Positions 17,662 to 28,072 of a stretch of DNA of 64,000 nucleotides are shown here, in pieces. The translations under genes were made by a program, and so were the position numbers. Every line of letters starts with the position of its first letter. Within the stretch, counting starts at the first letter, position 1. Under the pieces are notes generated by a model. The model was not told the DNA's origin, did no database searches, and worked only from the letters and a program-made list of their open reading frames with translations. This stretch comes from a gamma proteobacterium symbiont of Ctena orbiculata (lineage in GTDB: Bacteria > Pseudomonadota > Gammaproteobacteria > Chromatiales > Chromatiaceae). The stretch spans positions 1 through 64,000 of the forward strand of contig QBVD01000044.1 in the NCBI GenBank assembly GCA_003058525.1. Direction: 5' to 3'.

Positions 17662-20493
17662 ATGATAAAAAAAGGTAATTCACGTTGGCGCCGGCTTTGC
17701 AATAGGGCTGGTGTGTTGCTATCGATTCTGATATGCGGTTTGACTGTACTGAGTCCCCCATTGTCCACAGCTGAACTGGCGAATCCCCGTCAAGTATTGG
17801 TCCTTAATTCATACCACTCAAGCATGGATTGGGTGGTTGATATTCAGCGTGGCGTGTCCGATACGTTACGGGATCAGGCAGATGATACCGAAATCTTTTC
17901 GGAGTACATGGACACCAAGCGGATCCCTTTCACGCCGCAATATGAACAGCAGGTACGTGACTTTTTACATAACAAGTACGCGGGACGCCAGTTTACGACC
18001 GTACTCGCCACGGATAATAATGCCTTTGACTTTATGCGCCGTCATGGAGAGGCGCTGTTTCCCGGCGTGCCGGTGGTGTTCTGCAGTGTCAATTTCTTCA
18101 AGGACGAACTGCTGGAGGGGTACCCGAATTTTACCGGTGTGACGGAGAGCTACGATGCCAAAGGCACCTTGTCGCTGGCGTTGGCGCTGCATCCCAACAC
18201 CCGACAGGTCTTTGTGATCAATGATCACCTGCCGACCGGGCGCGCCACAGAGGCGGAGATCCGTGAGCAGTTGAGTGGTATGGGGCTGACGATTCCTGTC
18301 CGTTATGCGGATAAGATACCAATCGCCGAACTCGAAGAGCAATTGACCGCGCTACCGGCGAATAGCATCGTCCTTCTCGGCAACTACTACCGGGACGGCC
18401 TGGATCGCTTCATCCCGCCCAAAGAGAGCTCCCGCCTGATTACCAACAAGAGCAAGGCGCCCGTCTATAGCATGCTGGAGTTTCGTATCGGACAGGGGGT
18501 GGTCGGTGGCTATGCCGTCAGTGGCTATCGCCTGGGGCGTGCCGCAGGGAGTTTGATGGCGGAGATCCTCAGCGGTAAGCCGGTTTCGGAGGTGCCTGTT
18601 CTCAAAACCGGCGTGAATCGGTTGATGTTCGACAGTATTCAGTTGGATCGCTTCGGGATCGATCCCACCAATCTTCCTGTGGGCAGTACGCAGCTCAATC
18701 TTGACAGAGCCCTCTTCACGCAACAGGAGAGAATGTGGCTGGAGCAGCACCCCGTGATCCGAATCGCCCCGGATCCCGACTTTCCACCTATCGAATATTT
18801 TGATGATAGCGGCGCTTATCGTGGCCTGGCTGCGGACTATGTACGAAAATTGGAAGAGAGGATCGGAATCCGTTTTGACATTGTACGTCTGAAAAACTGG
18901 GACCAGGCAGTCGCCCAGGCACAAAGTCGCGAGGTGGATATGTGGGCAGCGGCCAGCCCCACAGAACAACGCCTGGAGTATATGTCATTCACCCAACCCA
19001 TGATTGATGTCCCCGCTGTCATAATGACACGGCGTGACGAGGAGGGGGTGCTGGGAATGCAGGACCTGATCGGGAAGCGGGTAACCGTTGTCTCGGGTTA
19101 TGCCGCGCATGACTTTCTTTTAAAAAACTATCCGACGATAGCGCTCGACGTGGCCCCCGATATCCGCAGTGCATTGCGCAAGGTCTCTTTTGGCGAGGTG
19201 GACGCCATGATCGGGAACCTTGCCACCTCTACCTATTACATGGAACAGGAGGGGATCAGCAACCTAAAAGTGGCGGGAGAGTCAGGTTATCGCTACAGGC
19301 TGTCCTTGGCGATACGCAAGGACTGGACAATGCTTCGGCATATACTCGATAAAGGGTTGAGACTGATCACTGATGAAGAGCGGCGCGCTATCATGGACAG
19401 ATGGGTGCGGTTCGATGTGGCGGACCGGGCATGGTGGCAACTGTCGCGAGAGCAGTGGATTGTACTGCTTGGTACGCTTGCGGTATTTGCTGCGGTTATC
19501 ATCCTGACCTGGAATTTGATACTGCGGCGGCGTGTCAGGGAACGGACAGTCGATCTGGCCAGGATCAATAAAAAGCTGAATGAGACCAACCGGCTGTTGG
19601 GCGAGAGTGAAGAAAAATACCGTCTGATCTTTGAAACCTCGGAAGATCCTATGTGGTTGATAGAGGGCAATCAGTTCATTATGACCAACGAGGCGTCATC
19701 CCGCCTGCTGGGTTACGAGAGCCCGGAACAACTGGTCAATACGCCGCCCTGGGCGTTATCACCGGAATTCCAACCGGATGGGATGTCCTCCGATGAAAAG
19801 GCCAAGGCAATGTTGGCCCAGGCCATGAAATACGGCTATAACCGTTTCGAGTGGGAGCATATGAAGCGCGACGGTACGACCTTTCCGGTGGAGGTGTCCC
19901 TGACACGTATACCGTACCGCGGACGCTCAGCCATATTCTGTATGTGGAATGACATCACCGAACGTAAAGCGGCCGCGTTGGAGATTCAGCGCCTGGCCAC
20001 CCATGATGCCCTCACCGGCCTCGCCAGTCTGCGTCTGGCGGAAGACCGTATCGAAATGGCGATTGCCAAGGCGCGAAGGGAAAACTGTAAAATGGCCGTG
20101 CTGTTTATCGATCTCGATGGGTTCAAGAAGATCAACGATGAGTATGGTCACGATGCGGGTGATGCGCTGCTGAAGGAAGTGGCGGTTCGTATGTCCGCTA
20201 TCGTGCGTGAGGTCGATACGGTCGCGCGTATAGGCGGTGATGAATTCCTGATTATATTAAGCTGTATTGCGACGCTCGCGGATACCGATCGTGTATCGGC
20301 TCAGTTGATTCAGGCAGTGGGTCAGCCCTGTTTCTTTGAAGGCAATAAGTTGAATGTCGGTGTCAGTGTTGGCGTTGCTATCTACCCCGATCATGGCGAT
20401 ACGCGGGATGCTCTCGTGCGGAGTGCTGACAGGGCCTTGTATGAGGTAAAGAGGGGAGGTAAAAACAACTTCCGTGTTGCGCATAAAGTTTAG
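17662..20493 (+). CDS. Membrane diguanylate cyclase with two periplasmic-binding sensor domains (SBP-SBP-TM-PAS-GGDEF)
   Basis: Sensor enzyme predicted to make c-di-GMP in response to periplasmic ligands. An N-terminal membrane segment or signal (residues about 12-35) leads to a first sensor of the ABC substrate-binding type ('QVLVLNSYHSSMDWVVDIQR', about 45-345). A second sensor of the family 3 solute-binding type follows ('HPVIRIAPDPDFPPIEYFDD', about 365-590). Next come a membrane helix ('WIVLLGTLAVFAAVIIL', about 600-620), a PAS domain ('KYRLIFETSEDPMWLIEG') and a GGDEF domain with intact RIGGDEF near residue 858. I placed the start at ATG 17662, just before the basic N-terminus. A GTG at 17611 would add 17 residues with no signal-peptide character. 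No good ribosome-binding site marks either. Confidence 0.9.
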   Translation: MIKKGNSRWRRLCNRAGVLLSILICGLTVLSPPLSTAELANPRQVLVLNSYHSSMDWVVDIQRGVSDTLRDQADDTEIFSEYMDTKRIPFTPQYEQQVRDFLHNKYAGRQFTTVLATDNNAFDFMRRHGEALFPGVPVVFCSVNFFKDELLEGYPNFTGVTESYDAKGTLSLALALHPNTRQVFVINDHLPTGRATEAEIREQLSGMGLTIPVRYADKIPIAELEEQLTALPANSIVLLGNYYRDGLDRFIPPKESSRLITNKSKAPVYSMLEFRIGQGVVGGYAVSGYRLGRAAGSLMAEILSGKPVSEVPVLKTGVNRLMFDSIQLDRFGIDPTNLPVGSTQLNLDRALFTQQERMWLEQHPVIRIAPDPDFPPIEYFDDSGAYRGLAADYVRKLEERIGIRFDIVRLKNWDQAVAQAQSREVDMWAAASPTEQRLEYMSFTQPMIDVPAVIMTRRDEEGVLGMQDLIGKRVTVVSGYAAHDFLLKNYPTIALDVAPDIRSALRKVSFGEVDAMIGNLATSTYYMEQEGISNLKVAGESGYRYRLSLAIRKDWTMLRHILDKGLRLITDEERRAIMDRWVRFDVADRAWWQLSREQWIVLLGTLAVFAAVIILTWNLILRRRVRERTVDLARINKKLNETNRLLGESEEKYRLIFETSEDPMWLIEGNQFIMTNEASSRLLGYESPEQLVNTPPWALSPEFQPDGMSSDEKAKAMLAQAMKYGYNRFEWEHMKRDGTTFPVEVSLTRIPYRGRSAIFCMWNDITERKAAALEIQRLATHDALTGLASLRLAEDRIEMAIAKARRENCKMAVLFIDLDGFKKINDEYGHDAGDALLKEVAVRMSAIVREVDTVARIGGDEFLIILSCIATLADTDRVSAQLIQAVGQPCFFEGNKLNVGVSVGVAIYPDHGDTRDALVRSADRALYEVKRGGKNNFRVAHKV

Positions 20494-21151
20494 GCGGAAT
20501 AAATGCAACGTCTCTGACCGACAAGACTGAAAGTTGCATCAGATTTCCAGATCAAAATAGATTTGTAACCCTCTAATTGTCAATCCAACAGAATAACACA
20601 GCTTCATATCCCTTATTTATGACCCGCATTTCAATTCATACAAAAGTCAGCCATGCCGCATACATCGAAAGTAGCTGCAATCCCGTTGAGGGTGATACTT
20701 AGGCGTTTCGTGCTATCCAAACCATGCAGTAGTGGTGAAGCTCTCTGAACAGGTAGCAATTCGGGCGCTGCTGGACACTCACCCAGGTGTGGATTTTCCA
20801 CCTCTATCCAAGAGCCAGATGGTTGAAGCATTGCCTATTTTCTACAATGTTGTAGCGAAATGAAAGTAAATGTATGCTTCTAATAGTTTGTCTATTTTTT
20901 TCTTAGTGTATTACTGTGCCAGCGCTTAAACACAACCTAAACAATATATTTAACCATGCAATAAGACAGCATTTCTGGCGGTCAGACCGGTGTTCATACC
21001 AGTGCCGTGGAGCTGAAAATCTCTCTCGAGATTGTCGGTGTTGTGACTAAGACTGACTGCGATTAAATTACCGGTGTAAAGCTACGCGATGCAGTGAAAA
21101 AACGAGAATTAAACAGGGCTGATCCTACTATTCCGTCAGCAGGAGACTGGT
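20494..21151. other. Intergenic region with possible decayed coding fragment
   Basis: About 660 bases between the diguanylate cyclase and the P-type ATPase. One stretch, 20696-20863, is open for 55 codons and reads like protein ('VKLSEQVAIRALLDTHPGVD', then 'PPLSKSQMVEALPIFYNVV'), but it has only internal GTG codons (first at 20732) and no ribosome-binding site. It may be the tail of a lost gene. A second protein-like run near 20970-21060 ('GGQTGVHTSAVELKISLEIV') is equally short. Neither was identified. No mobile-element ends were seen. Confidence 0.4.
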
Positions 21152-23866
21152 GTGGATACATTACTTTCCAAACATTGGCATCATTTATCAGCAGATGAAG
21201 TCGAGGGGCTTCTGGAGACCAGCGCGACGAAAGGGCTCGATATCTTTGAGCTGGAGCATCGTCACGCCCATTTCGGTCCAAATCGTCTAACGCCGCAAAA
21301 GGGCAAAGGTCCGCTGGAGCTTTTCATTCTGCAATTTCATCAGCCGCTGATCTATATCCTGCTCGCCGCGGCACTCATTACTTTTCTCCTGCAAGAGTGG
21401 GTCGACAGCGGTGTTATTTTCGGGGTAGTGCTGGTCAATGCCATCGTTGGATTCATCCAGGAATCCAAGGCGCTGAAGGCCATCGAGGCCCTGGCACAAT
21501 CCATGGAAGGTTCAGCCACCGTAGTCAGGGCTGGCAAGAAAACCGTTGTTCCCTCTTCTGATGTCGTCCCCGGCGACCTGGTGCTGATGCAATCTGGGGA
21601 CAAGGTGCCTGCCGACCTGCGTTTGGTGCATTCTCGGGAATTGCAGATCGATGAATCCACTCTGACTGGAGAATCCGTGCCTGTACAAAAGCGGACTGAA
21701 GAGTTGGCCCAGGAAACCGTGCTGGCCGATCGTCATAATATGGCTTATTCATCGACCCTGGTGACCCACGGCACAGGTGCCGGGCTGGTGGTTGCCACCG
21801 GCGATTCGACCGAGATCGGCCATATCAATGCACTTATTTCCAGTGCCGAGATACTTGCCACACCGCTCACGCGTAAAATCACCCAATTCAGTGGTGTTCT
21901 GTTATGGATCATTCTGGTCCTGGCCGGATTGACTATTCTGGCCGGGTGGATGCATGGCGGCTCATTGCTGGAAACCTTCATGGCCGCGGTAGCGCTGGCC
22001 GTGGGCGCAATACCGGAAGGATTGCCCGCCGCCATGACTATTATGCTGGCCATCGGCGTCAGCAAGATGGCCAGGCGCAATGCCATCATCCGCCGCATGC
22101 CGGCTGTGGAAACACTGGGTAGCACCACGGTCATCTGTTCCGATAAAACCGGCACCCTGACACAGAACCAGATGACCGTTAAGGAGGTTTGCGCCGGTGG
22201 CGGATGCTATGAGTTTGCCGGCACCGGCTACGCGCCGGAAGGGAACATTTCCCTCAGCGATTCCGTCATCGACGTCAAAGCACATGGCGTACTGATTGAA
22301 TGCCTTCGCGCCGGTCTGTTATGCAACGAATCCCGTCTGATCCATAACGAGAATAAATGGGGAATCGAGGGAGACCCGACCGAGGCCGCCCTGGTTTCCG
22401 CAGCACTGAAAGCGGGTCTTACGGTGGATTCCTCCGAACAGGAATATCCTCGTATCGATACCCTGCCCTTCGAGTCCGAACATCACTATATGGCAACCCT
22501 GCACCAGACGGCCGCCGAAGCCCACGGTATTATCTACATGAAAGGCTCCGTGGAGAGCATCGTTTCGCGTTGTCAGGACGCATTGGATTCCAATGGAGAT
22601 CGCACTCAGCTCGATACAGATCTGATCGATCAGCAAGTAGAGGAAATGGCTACACGCGGTCTTCGCGTGCTGTCCTTTGCCAGAAAGATTCCAAGCGCAC
22701 CTACCTCATCAGTCGGTCACGCTGACGTGAGTGAGGGCCTGACTTTCTTGGGCCTGCAGGCAATGATGGATCCCCCCAGACAGGAAGCAATAAGCTCTGT
22801 AAATACCTGTCAGCAGGCAGGGGTGCGGGTGAAGATGATCACCGGTGATCATGTGGTAACTGCTGCATCCATCGCTCATCAGATCGGTCTGGATGGCACC
22901 ACCAAGGACAATATGGATGATTTTGCTATCAGCGGCCACGCTCTGACCGAACTAACCGATCAGAACCTGGTGGATGCCGCTGGAAAAATCGCAGTATTTG
23001 CCCGTGTTACGCCCGAACAGAAACTACGTCTGGTCGAGGCGCTCCAGGCCCAAGGGCATGTCGTGGCAATGACAGGCGATGGTGTCAACGACGCGCCTGC
23101 GCTCAAGCAGGCCGATATTGGTGTCGCCATGGGCATGGGAGGAACAGAAGTGGCCAAGGAAGCGGCTGACATGGTACTGACCGACGATAACTTCTCGACC
23201 ATCGAAGCGGCTGTCGAGGAAGGACGCGCAGTATTCGATAACCTGGTCAAATTCATTACCTGGACACTGCCGACAAACGTGGGGGAAGGCCTGGTAATTC
23301 TGCTGGCGGTCTTTCTCGGCGTCGCTTTACCCATCACCCCGGTACAGATTCTATGGATAAACATGACGACTGCCGTACTGTTGGGTTTGATGCTCGCCTT
23401 CGAAGATAAGGAACCGGGTATCATGACCCGGCCACCCCGCCGTCCTGAAACACCTGTGATTACCCAGGAGCTGGCCATACGAATCGGGGTGGTGAGTTTG
23501 ATGCTGGTCGCCGGTGCTTTCGGTCTCTTCGAATGGGTGCTGAGTCAGGGCCAAAGCCTTGAAATCGCAAGAACTGTGGCCATGAACATGTTTGTATTCG
23601 GCGAGCTTTTCTACCTGTTCAATTGCCGCTCGCTGCGTTACAGCATGTTTCAGCTAGGTGTATTCTCTAACCGATGGCTGATCCTGGGCGTGACGGTAAT
23701 GGCAGGGTTGCAGATACTCATGACCTACGTCCCAACAATGAACCTGCTTTTCGGGACCGCGCCGATCGGTCTTGTAGAATGGGGTTTGATACTGGGTGGC
23801 GGCCTCGCGATCTATACCGTTGTGGGCACTGAAAAATGGATGCGACGCCTTAAGCATAACGAGTAA
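21152..23866 (+). CDS. P-type cation-transporting ATPase (P2-like, HAD-IC)
   Basis: Inner-membrane ion pump of 904 residues, the usual length for P2 ATPases. Seen in order: the N-terminal cation-ATPase domain ('EHRHAHFGPNRLTPQKG'), actuator motif LTGESVP, membrane motif IPEGLPA, phosphorylation site DKTGTLTQNQM (Asp331), hinge TGDGVNDAPALKQADIG, and a C-terminal membrane block. PEGLPA and TNVGE resemble the calcium-pump branch. However, the sixth membrane segment reads NMTTAVLLG where calcium pumps have an NxxTD motif, so the aspartate ligand is missing and the ion is uncertain. The start is GTG with AGGAG about 8 bases upstream. The gene stands alone. Confidence 0.9.
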   Translation: MDTLLSKHWHHLSADEVEGLLETSATKGLDIFELEHRHAHFGPNRLTPQKGKGPLELFILQFHQPLIYILLAAALITFLLQEWVDSGVIFGVVLVNAIVGFIQESKALKAIEALAQSMEGSATVVRAGKKTVVPSSDVVPGDLVLMQSGDKVPADLRLVHSRELQIDESTLTGESVPVQKRTEELAQETVLADRHNMAYSSTLVTHGTGAGLVVATGDSTEIGHINALISSAEILATPLTRKITQFSGVLLWIILVLAGLTILAGWMHGGSLLETFMAAVALAVGAIPEGLPAAMTIMLAIGVSKMARRNAIIRRMPAVETLGSTTVICSDKTGTLTQNQMTVKEVCAGGGCYEFAGTGYAPEGNISLSDSVIDVKAHGVLIECLRAGLLCNESRLIHNENKWGIEGDPTEAALVSAALKAGLTVDSSEQEYPRIDTLPFESEHHYMATLHQTAAEAHGIIYMKGSVESIVSRCQDALDSNGDRTQLDTDLIDQQVEEMATRGLRVLSFARKIPSAPTSSVGHADVSEGLTFLGLQAMMDPPRQEAISSVNTCQQAGVRVKMITGDHVVTAASIAHQIGLDGTTKDNMDDFAISGHALTELTDQNLVDAAGKIAVFARVTPEQKLRLVEALQAQGHVVAMTGDGVNDAPALKQADIGVAMGMGGTEVAKEAADMVLTDDNFSTIEAAVEEGRAVFDNLVKFITWTLPTNVGEGLVILLAVFLGVALPITPVQILWINMTTAVLLGLMLAFEDKEPGIMTRPPRRPETPVITQELAIRIGVVSLMLVAGAFGLFEWVLSQGQSLEIARTVAMNMFVFGELFYLFNCRSLRYSMFQLGVFSNRWLILGVTVMAGLQILMTYVPTMNLLFGTAPIGLVEWGLILGGGLAIYTVVGTEKWMRRLKHNE

Positions 23867-23943
23867 AAACACATCAGTATTCGAACTGGGCAAGTTGTTT
23901 GGGTCAGTAAAAGAAGCGCCAGTTGAAAGCAAATCCCTTTTAC

Positions 23944-25500
23944 TTATCCGAGCACACCATGTTTTCTAAACATGGCGAGGAGCCGCTCCAAATGATGATC
24001 TAAATGGGCTAACAACTCATCGGCGGAAAACCTTGAATCGACCAATCCCGCCAAATCACCTTCGGGTTTGAAATCTTCCCACAGTTTATGTAGCAGTTTC
24101 TCTTTATCCGTGGACCCATCTATATACCTGACAACACGTGCAGCGAACTGATCCAGATGTATTCCCGCATGATGAATAGTTGGAATATGACCGTCCCCAC
24201 GCAATATACCCAGGCGAGCTACTGCATCCATCTGCCAATCGGGCAGGCCGACTGTGTCGCCAACCATATCAATTGGTCTTGCATGGAGGATGCCCTTCGC
24301 ATAAAGCATCAGCATTTCATGGAGCATTTCATTTTCCTGCGCTGCAAAATGATCGCCACCGTTGCCACGCACCCATTCTGCCGCTCGACTCACTAATTCA
24401 GCAAAAGAGACAGGTGTTGGAAAATAGTCTGTCAACAAGGCTATTCCCGCCTTGGTCAAGGGATGGGCAATTTCGTACTTCTGACCTTCCGAATGCTTGA
24501 AAGGCGCCGGCTTGTTTCGGCGCAGGTCCAGTTTGTTAGGTGGGCGTAAATCAGCTATCCATGCGAAGTTACGTAGCTGTTGTATATCCGGCGAGCGAGA
24601 AGGCTGCCTGGCTTTATGACACAGCAGGCTTTGATGAAAACTGCGGTTCAATAAAAAATCTGCCTGTTGCAACCGTTCAATCGGATCGTCAATCATGTTA
24701 AGAAATCGTTCAGCCTCTTCTCCCAGGTAGCCGGGAAATTGCATCTCAAGCACAATATCAACGATATAGTCCAGACCATGTTTATTTGCCTCATTGATGA
24801 AATCGGTAAGCAACACAGGTTCATTATAGGTTTCCAGATACTCATGATAGAGGTAGCTGGGATGTGCGTTGCGTATGCGCTCTATTTCATCTTTCAAATA
24901 GTACAAGAGCGCTTGCTCCGATCCCCCCAATCCCGCATCGAGAAAATCCAGGTAATTTTGAGCGGCATCCAGCCTGGCACGCGGCGACAGGATATCCCGC
25001 ACCTGATACAGCAGCATATAGCGCAGCATCCCTCGCATACGCCATCCCGGGTAACTGTTATAACTGATATAAGCCACGCCCTGTGGGCTGAGTAACTGCG
25101 AAGAGAGTTCATTTATCCGTGTACGAACCTCGGGAGGTGACCAGGAATAGACACCATGGGTGATGATGTAGTCGAACCTGAGCCCCTCATCCTGCAGCTC
25201 AAGTATATCCGCCTGCCTTATTTCGCAGTTTGCCAAACCAAGCTCAGCAATCCGGGATGACCCTTCCTGCGCCTGTTCAGGAGATAGCTCAATACCCAGA
25301 AAATAGCTATCCGGCAAACGCGCTGCCATGGGTATCAGGTTACCTCCGCAGGCACAGCCAAGTTCCAGGACATTGCAATTTGTCGGTGGAACAGAATCAA
25401 TCCCATACAGACGCGCCAAACATGCCAAATGTCCTGGATGTGTTTCAGGTAAAGGAGTAGATTCGTATGGTATTGCGTCGTAGCTATCAGCAATACTCAT
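23944..25500 (-). CDS. SAM-dependent methyltransferase with regulatory domain
   Basis: Class I methyltransferase of 518 residues. Residues about 35-150 form the AdoMet-binding domain: 'VLELGCACGGNLIPMAARLP' (motif I) and 'YFLGIELSPEQAQEG'. The rest (from about 220) resembles the predicted methyltransferase regulatory domain that follows this catalytic type in many bacteria; 'LYHEYLETYNEPVLLTDFI' is a typical stretch. It is cytoplasmic, and the substrate is unknown. The ATG has AGGAG 6 bases upstream. It converges with the ATPase gene and is divergent from rsmA across 338 bases. Confidence 0.87.
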   Translation of the reverse strand: MSIADSYDAIPYESTPLPETHPGHLACLARLYGIDSVPPTNCNVLELGCACGGNLIPMAARLPDSYFLGIELSPEQAQEGSSRIAELGLANCEIRQADILELQDEGLRFDYIITHGVYSWSPPEVRTRINELSSQLLSPQGVAYISYNSYPGWRMRGMLRYMLLYQVRDILSPRARLDAAQNYLDFLDAGLGGSEQALLYYLKDEIERIRNAHPSYLYHEYLETYNEPVLLTDFINEANKHGLDYIVDIVLEMQFPGYLGEEAERFLNMIDDPIERLQQADFLLNRSFHQSLLCHKARQPSRSPDIQQLRNFAWIADLRPPNKLDLRRNKPAPFKHSEGQKYEIAHPLTKAGIALLTDYFPTPVSFAELVSRAAEWVRGNGGDHFAAQENEMLHEMLMLYAKGILHARPIDMVGDTVGLPDWQMDAVARLGILRGDGHIPTIHHAGIHLDQFAARVVRYIDGSTDKEKLLHKLWEDFKPEGDLAGLVDSRFSADELLAHLDHHLERLLAMFRKHGVLG

Positions 25501-25838
25501 GGGTATCTCCTGGGATAAATATTTGGATTGAAGCGATCATCCCCCATCAAACCAATATAAAATGTGTGTCACAGGGCAGATGGAATTTTGAGTGCTATTG
25601 GATTTTCAAAGATTCTATTTTCCATCCAGTTGAAAAAACCAAAATTCTCATCATGAAACACATTTTTTTAAGCGAAACGGTCTGCCAAGGCCGGAATTAA
25701 TGATGTCCACCCCGACAATAGCACCAATGCAACTTTCAAAGCGACATGCAATCACCCCACACCCGGATCTGACGTGGTGATATCATTGGGCTTATCCAAT
25801 TAGTCGAATTTTGACTGACTGAAAGAGCGAATAAATGC
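25501..25838. other. Intergenic region between methyltransferase and rsmA
   Basis: Spacer of 338 bases that must contain both divergent promoters. No consensus promoter, operator or small gene is convincing here. Confidence 0.4.
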
Positions 25839-26630
25839 ATGGTTAATCCACCAACACACAGGGCCAGAAAAAGATTCGGCCAGAACTTCCTCCACGATCC
25901 CGGCATCATCCAGCGCATCGTTCAGGCCATCGATCCGCAACCGGGTGACAACCTGGTAGAGATCGGGCCCGGGCAAGGGGCCATCACCACCGAGCTGTTG
26001 CCCCTGATCGGTCGTATGCAGGCCATCGAACTCGATCGTGATCTTGTGGGACCGCTGGCGGAGCGTTGTGCATCGCTGGGTGAATTGCAGATCCACAATA
26101 CGGATGCCCTGAAGTTCGATTTCACACAGCTGGCGGAGGCGGAGCGACCGCTCAGGGTGGTAGGAAACCTGCCCTACAACATATCCACACCGCTGCTGTT
26201 TCACCTCCTGGACCAGGCCGATCAGATCCGCGACATGCATTTTATGCTACAGAAAGAGGTGGTGGATCGCATGGCGGCGAAGCCTGGGAGTAAGACCTAT
26301 GGTCGCCTGACAGTGATGCTGCAGGTCAGGGCCGAGGTCACATCGCTGTTCAGCATCGGACCCGGCGCCTTCAATCCGCCACCCAAGGTCGAATCCGCCT
26401 TTGTGCGTCTGCTGCCGCTGAAACCGCCCCCTTACCAAATCGATGATTGGGATCGCTTCAGCAGACTGGTCAGCCAGGCCTTCTCTCAACGGCGCAAGAC
26501 GCTGCGCAACAGCCTGGGCAAGCTGTTGACGGCGGACGCCATCACGGCAGCTGGCATCGATCCCGGCAACCGGGCGGAGCAGCTCAGCGTGGCGGAATTC
26601 GCCAACCTGGCGAACCAGGCATCCGTATAA
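25839..26630 (+). CDS. rsmA: 16S rRNA (A1518/A1519-N6)-dimethyltransferase
   Basis: RsmA (KsgA) dimethylates two adjacent adenines in the 3' terminal helix of 16S rRNA during 30S maturation. At 263 residues it has the normal length. Characteristic motifs are 'RKRFGQNFLHDPGIIQRIV', 'LVEIGPGQGAITTELLP', NTDALKFDF, the catalytic NLPYNIS (the NLPY motif) and 'AFNPPPKVESAFVRL'. In many gammaproteobacteria it lies with pdxA, surA or apaG; here it stands alone. No strong ribosome-binding site precedes the ATG. Confidence 0.97.
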   Translation: MVNPPTHRARKRFGQNFLHDPGIIQRIVQAIDPQPGDNLVEIGPGQGAITTELLPLIGRMQAIELDRDLVGPLAERCASLGELQIHNTDALKFDFTQLAEAERPLRVVGNLPYNISTPLLFHLLDQADQIRDMHFMLQKEVVDRMAAKPGSKTYGRLTVMLQVRAEVTSLFSIGPGAFNPPPKVESAFVRLLPLKPPPYQIDDWDRFSRLVSQAFSQRRKTLRNSLGKLLTADAITAAGIDPGNRAEQLSVAEFANLANQASV

Positions 26631-26937
26631 CAACTAAACGATAACACCTTGGTCAGTCTGTCTGCGTATCGATTGCACTGGGTAGAAAAACCGGTTGTCC
26701 AAATTCAACTGAGTCAAATCCGATTTTCAATATGCACTTGGAACAAGACAGGGAAATTGAATACAGTGAATGTCACCGATCGGTCAACCCGGCAAGGCCA
26801 TAGGTAATATTCACCACAATAATTTGACATTCTGTGTCAGGCTAACGAATCCACAACACCCTGCCAACCGGTCAATAGCGTTTGTCTATACTCTGGTCAT
26901 ACTGCTCAGAATAAACAAATCAAGACATGGAAGTACT

Positions 26938-27798
26938 ATGAAAATCACCACGCTGATTATAGAGACACTCGGCAACCATATCGAGGAAACCTATCTTAGC
27001 CTCTACGGTCCACAGGAACCGTTGTATCCCAAGGCCCTCAATTCCGCCGCACGCATGGTACTGGAACTCATAGCAAACAGCGACGCCCTGTATCACGATG
27101 TCCACCATACCGTGCAGGTCACACTGGTTGGCGAGGCGATTCTGCGGGGTCGCCACATGGTCAAACGCGTCAATCCTGACGACTGGCTGCATTTTATGGT
27201 GGCCTGCCTGTTGCACGACATCGGATACGTCCGTGGGGTTTGCCCCGGCGACTCCGATACAGCGTTTGTCATCGATGCAGAAGGAAACCACATTACGCCA
27301 CCGCGCGGCGCCTCCGATGCCTTTCTCACACCCTATCATGTCGACCGCGGCATCCTCTTCGCCAAGAACCGCGGGAAAGATGTACCCTATGTCGACACCG
27401 AACGCCTGGCACGCGCCATTGAATTGACAAGATTTCCTGTTCCGGACTCGGCAGACCATCAGGAAACTGATACAGAGGCCGGTCTGGTTCGTGCAGCCGA
27501 TCTCATTGGCCAACTTGGTGATCCCGACCACATGCGCCGGTTGTCAGGACTCTACTACGAGTTCGTTGAAACCGGGACTGCCGAAAGACTTGGCTATTCC
27601 AACGCCGCCGATCTTGCGGAGGATTATCCGGTCTTTTTCTGGAACAAGGCGCAGCCCTATCTGAAAGACGCCTTGCGCTACCTTCAGCTGACCCAGGAAG
27701 GCAAGCAGTGGATTGCGAATCTGCATTCACACGTGTTTGCCGTGGAGCACAACCAGTTTTACCTGGGGCCGTTCAGCGGTAAGAAGACTACAGATTAG
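26938..27798 (+). CDS. HD-domain metal-dependent phosphohydrolase
   Basis: Cytoplasmic protein of 286 residues with an HD-type metal site: a histidine in YHDVHHT near residue 55, then the HD doublet in 'CLLHDIGYVRG' (93-94), and a later aspartate in RAADLIGQL. The layout fits class II HD phosphohydrolases, some of which hydrolyse nucleotides or cyclic dinucleotides. It lacks the GYP motif of c-di-GMP phosphodiesterases, so that activity is not supported. I chose ATG 26938, preceded by GGAAG; the frame is open to 26770 but that stretch is not protein-like. The gene is monocistronic as far as can be seen. Confidence 0.82.
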   Translation: MKITTLIIETLGNHIEETYLSLYGPQEPLYPKALNSAARMVLELIANSDALYHDVHHTVQVTLVGEAILRGRHMVKRVNPDDWLHFMVACLLHDIGYVRGVCPGDSDTAFVIDAEGNHITPPRGASDAFLTPYHVDRGILFAKNRGKDVPYVDTERLARAIELTRFPVPDSADHQETDTEAGLVRAADLIGQLGDPDHMRRLSGLYYEFVETGTAERLGYSNAADLAEDYPVFFWNKAQPYLKDALRYLQLTQEGKQWIANLHSHVFAVEHNQFYLGPFSGKKTTD

Positions 27799-28072
27799 AA
27801 TTATCTCATCCAACCGCAGATGGTCTGCCGGTTGTTCGCGGCTTCGCCGCCAAATGGCTTGATGACAACGACCGCTCGCTATCGGCTGAGAGTGACAACG
27901 ACATGGAAGTTCGCTCAGGCGTAGAAGCGGATGCTAATTGTCATAAGTCAAACACATCATAGACGCACTATACAGAATAGGATGCCTGACCAACCCTATC
28001 TGAATCAGGTCACTCCTATCGCGACCCTGCAGTAGATACGCGATATCTAACTCTTAACCGGGGAGCGTAGCC

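Noticed and set aside
26770..26937. N-terminal extension of the HD-domain protein
   Set aside because: The extra 56 residues are not protein-like, and a well-placed ATG with GGAAG follows at 26938.
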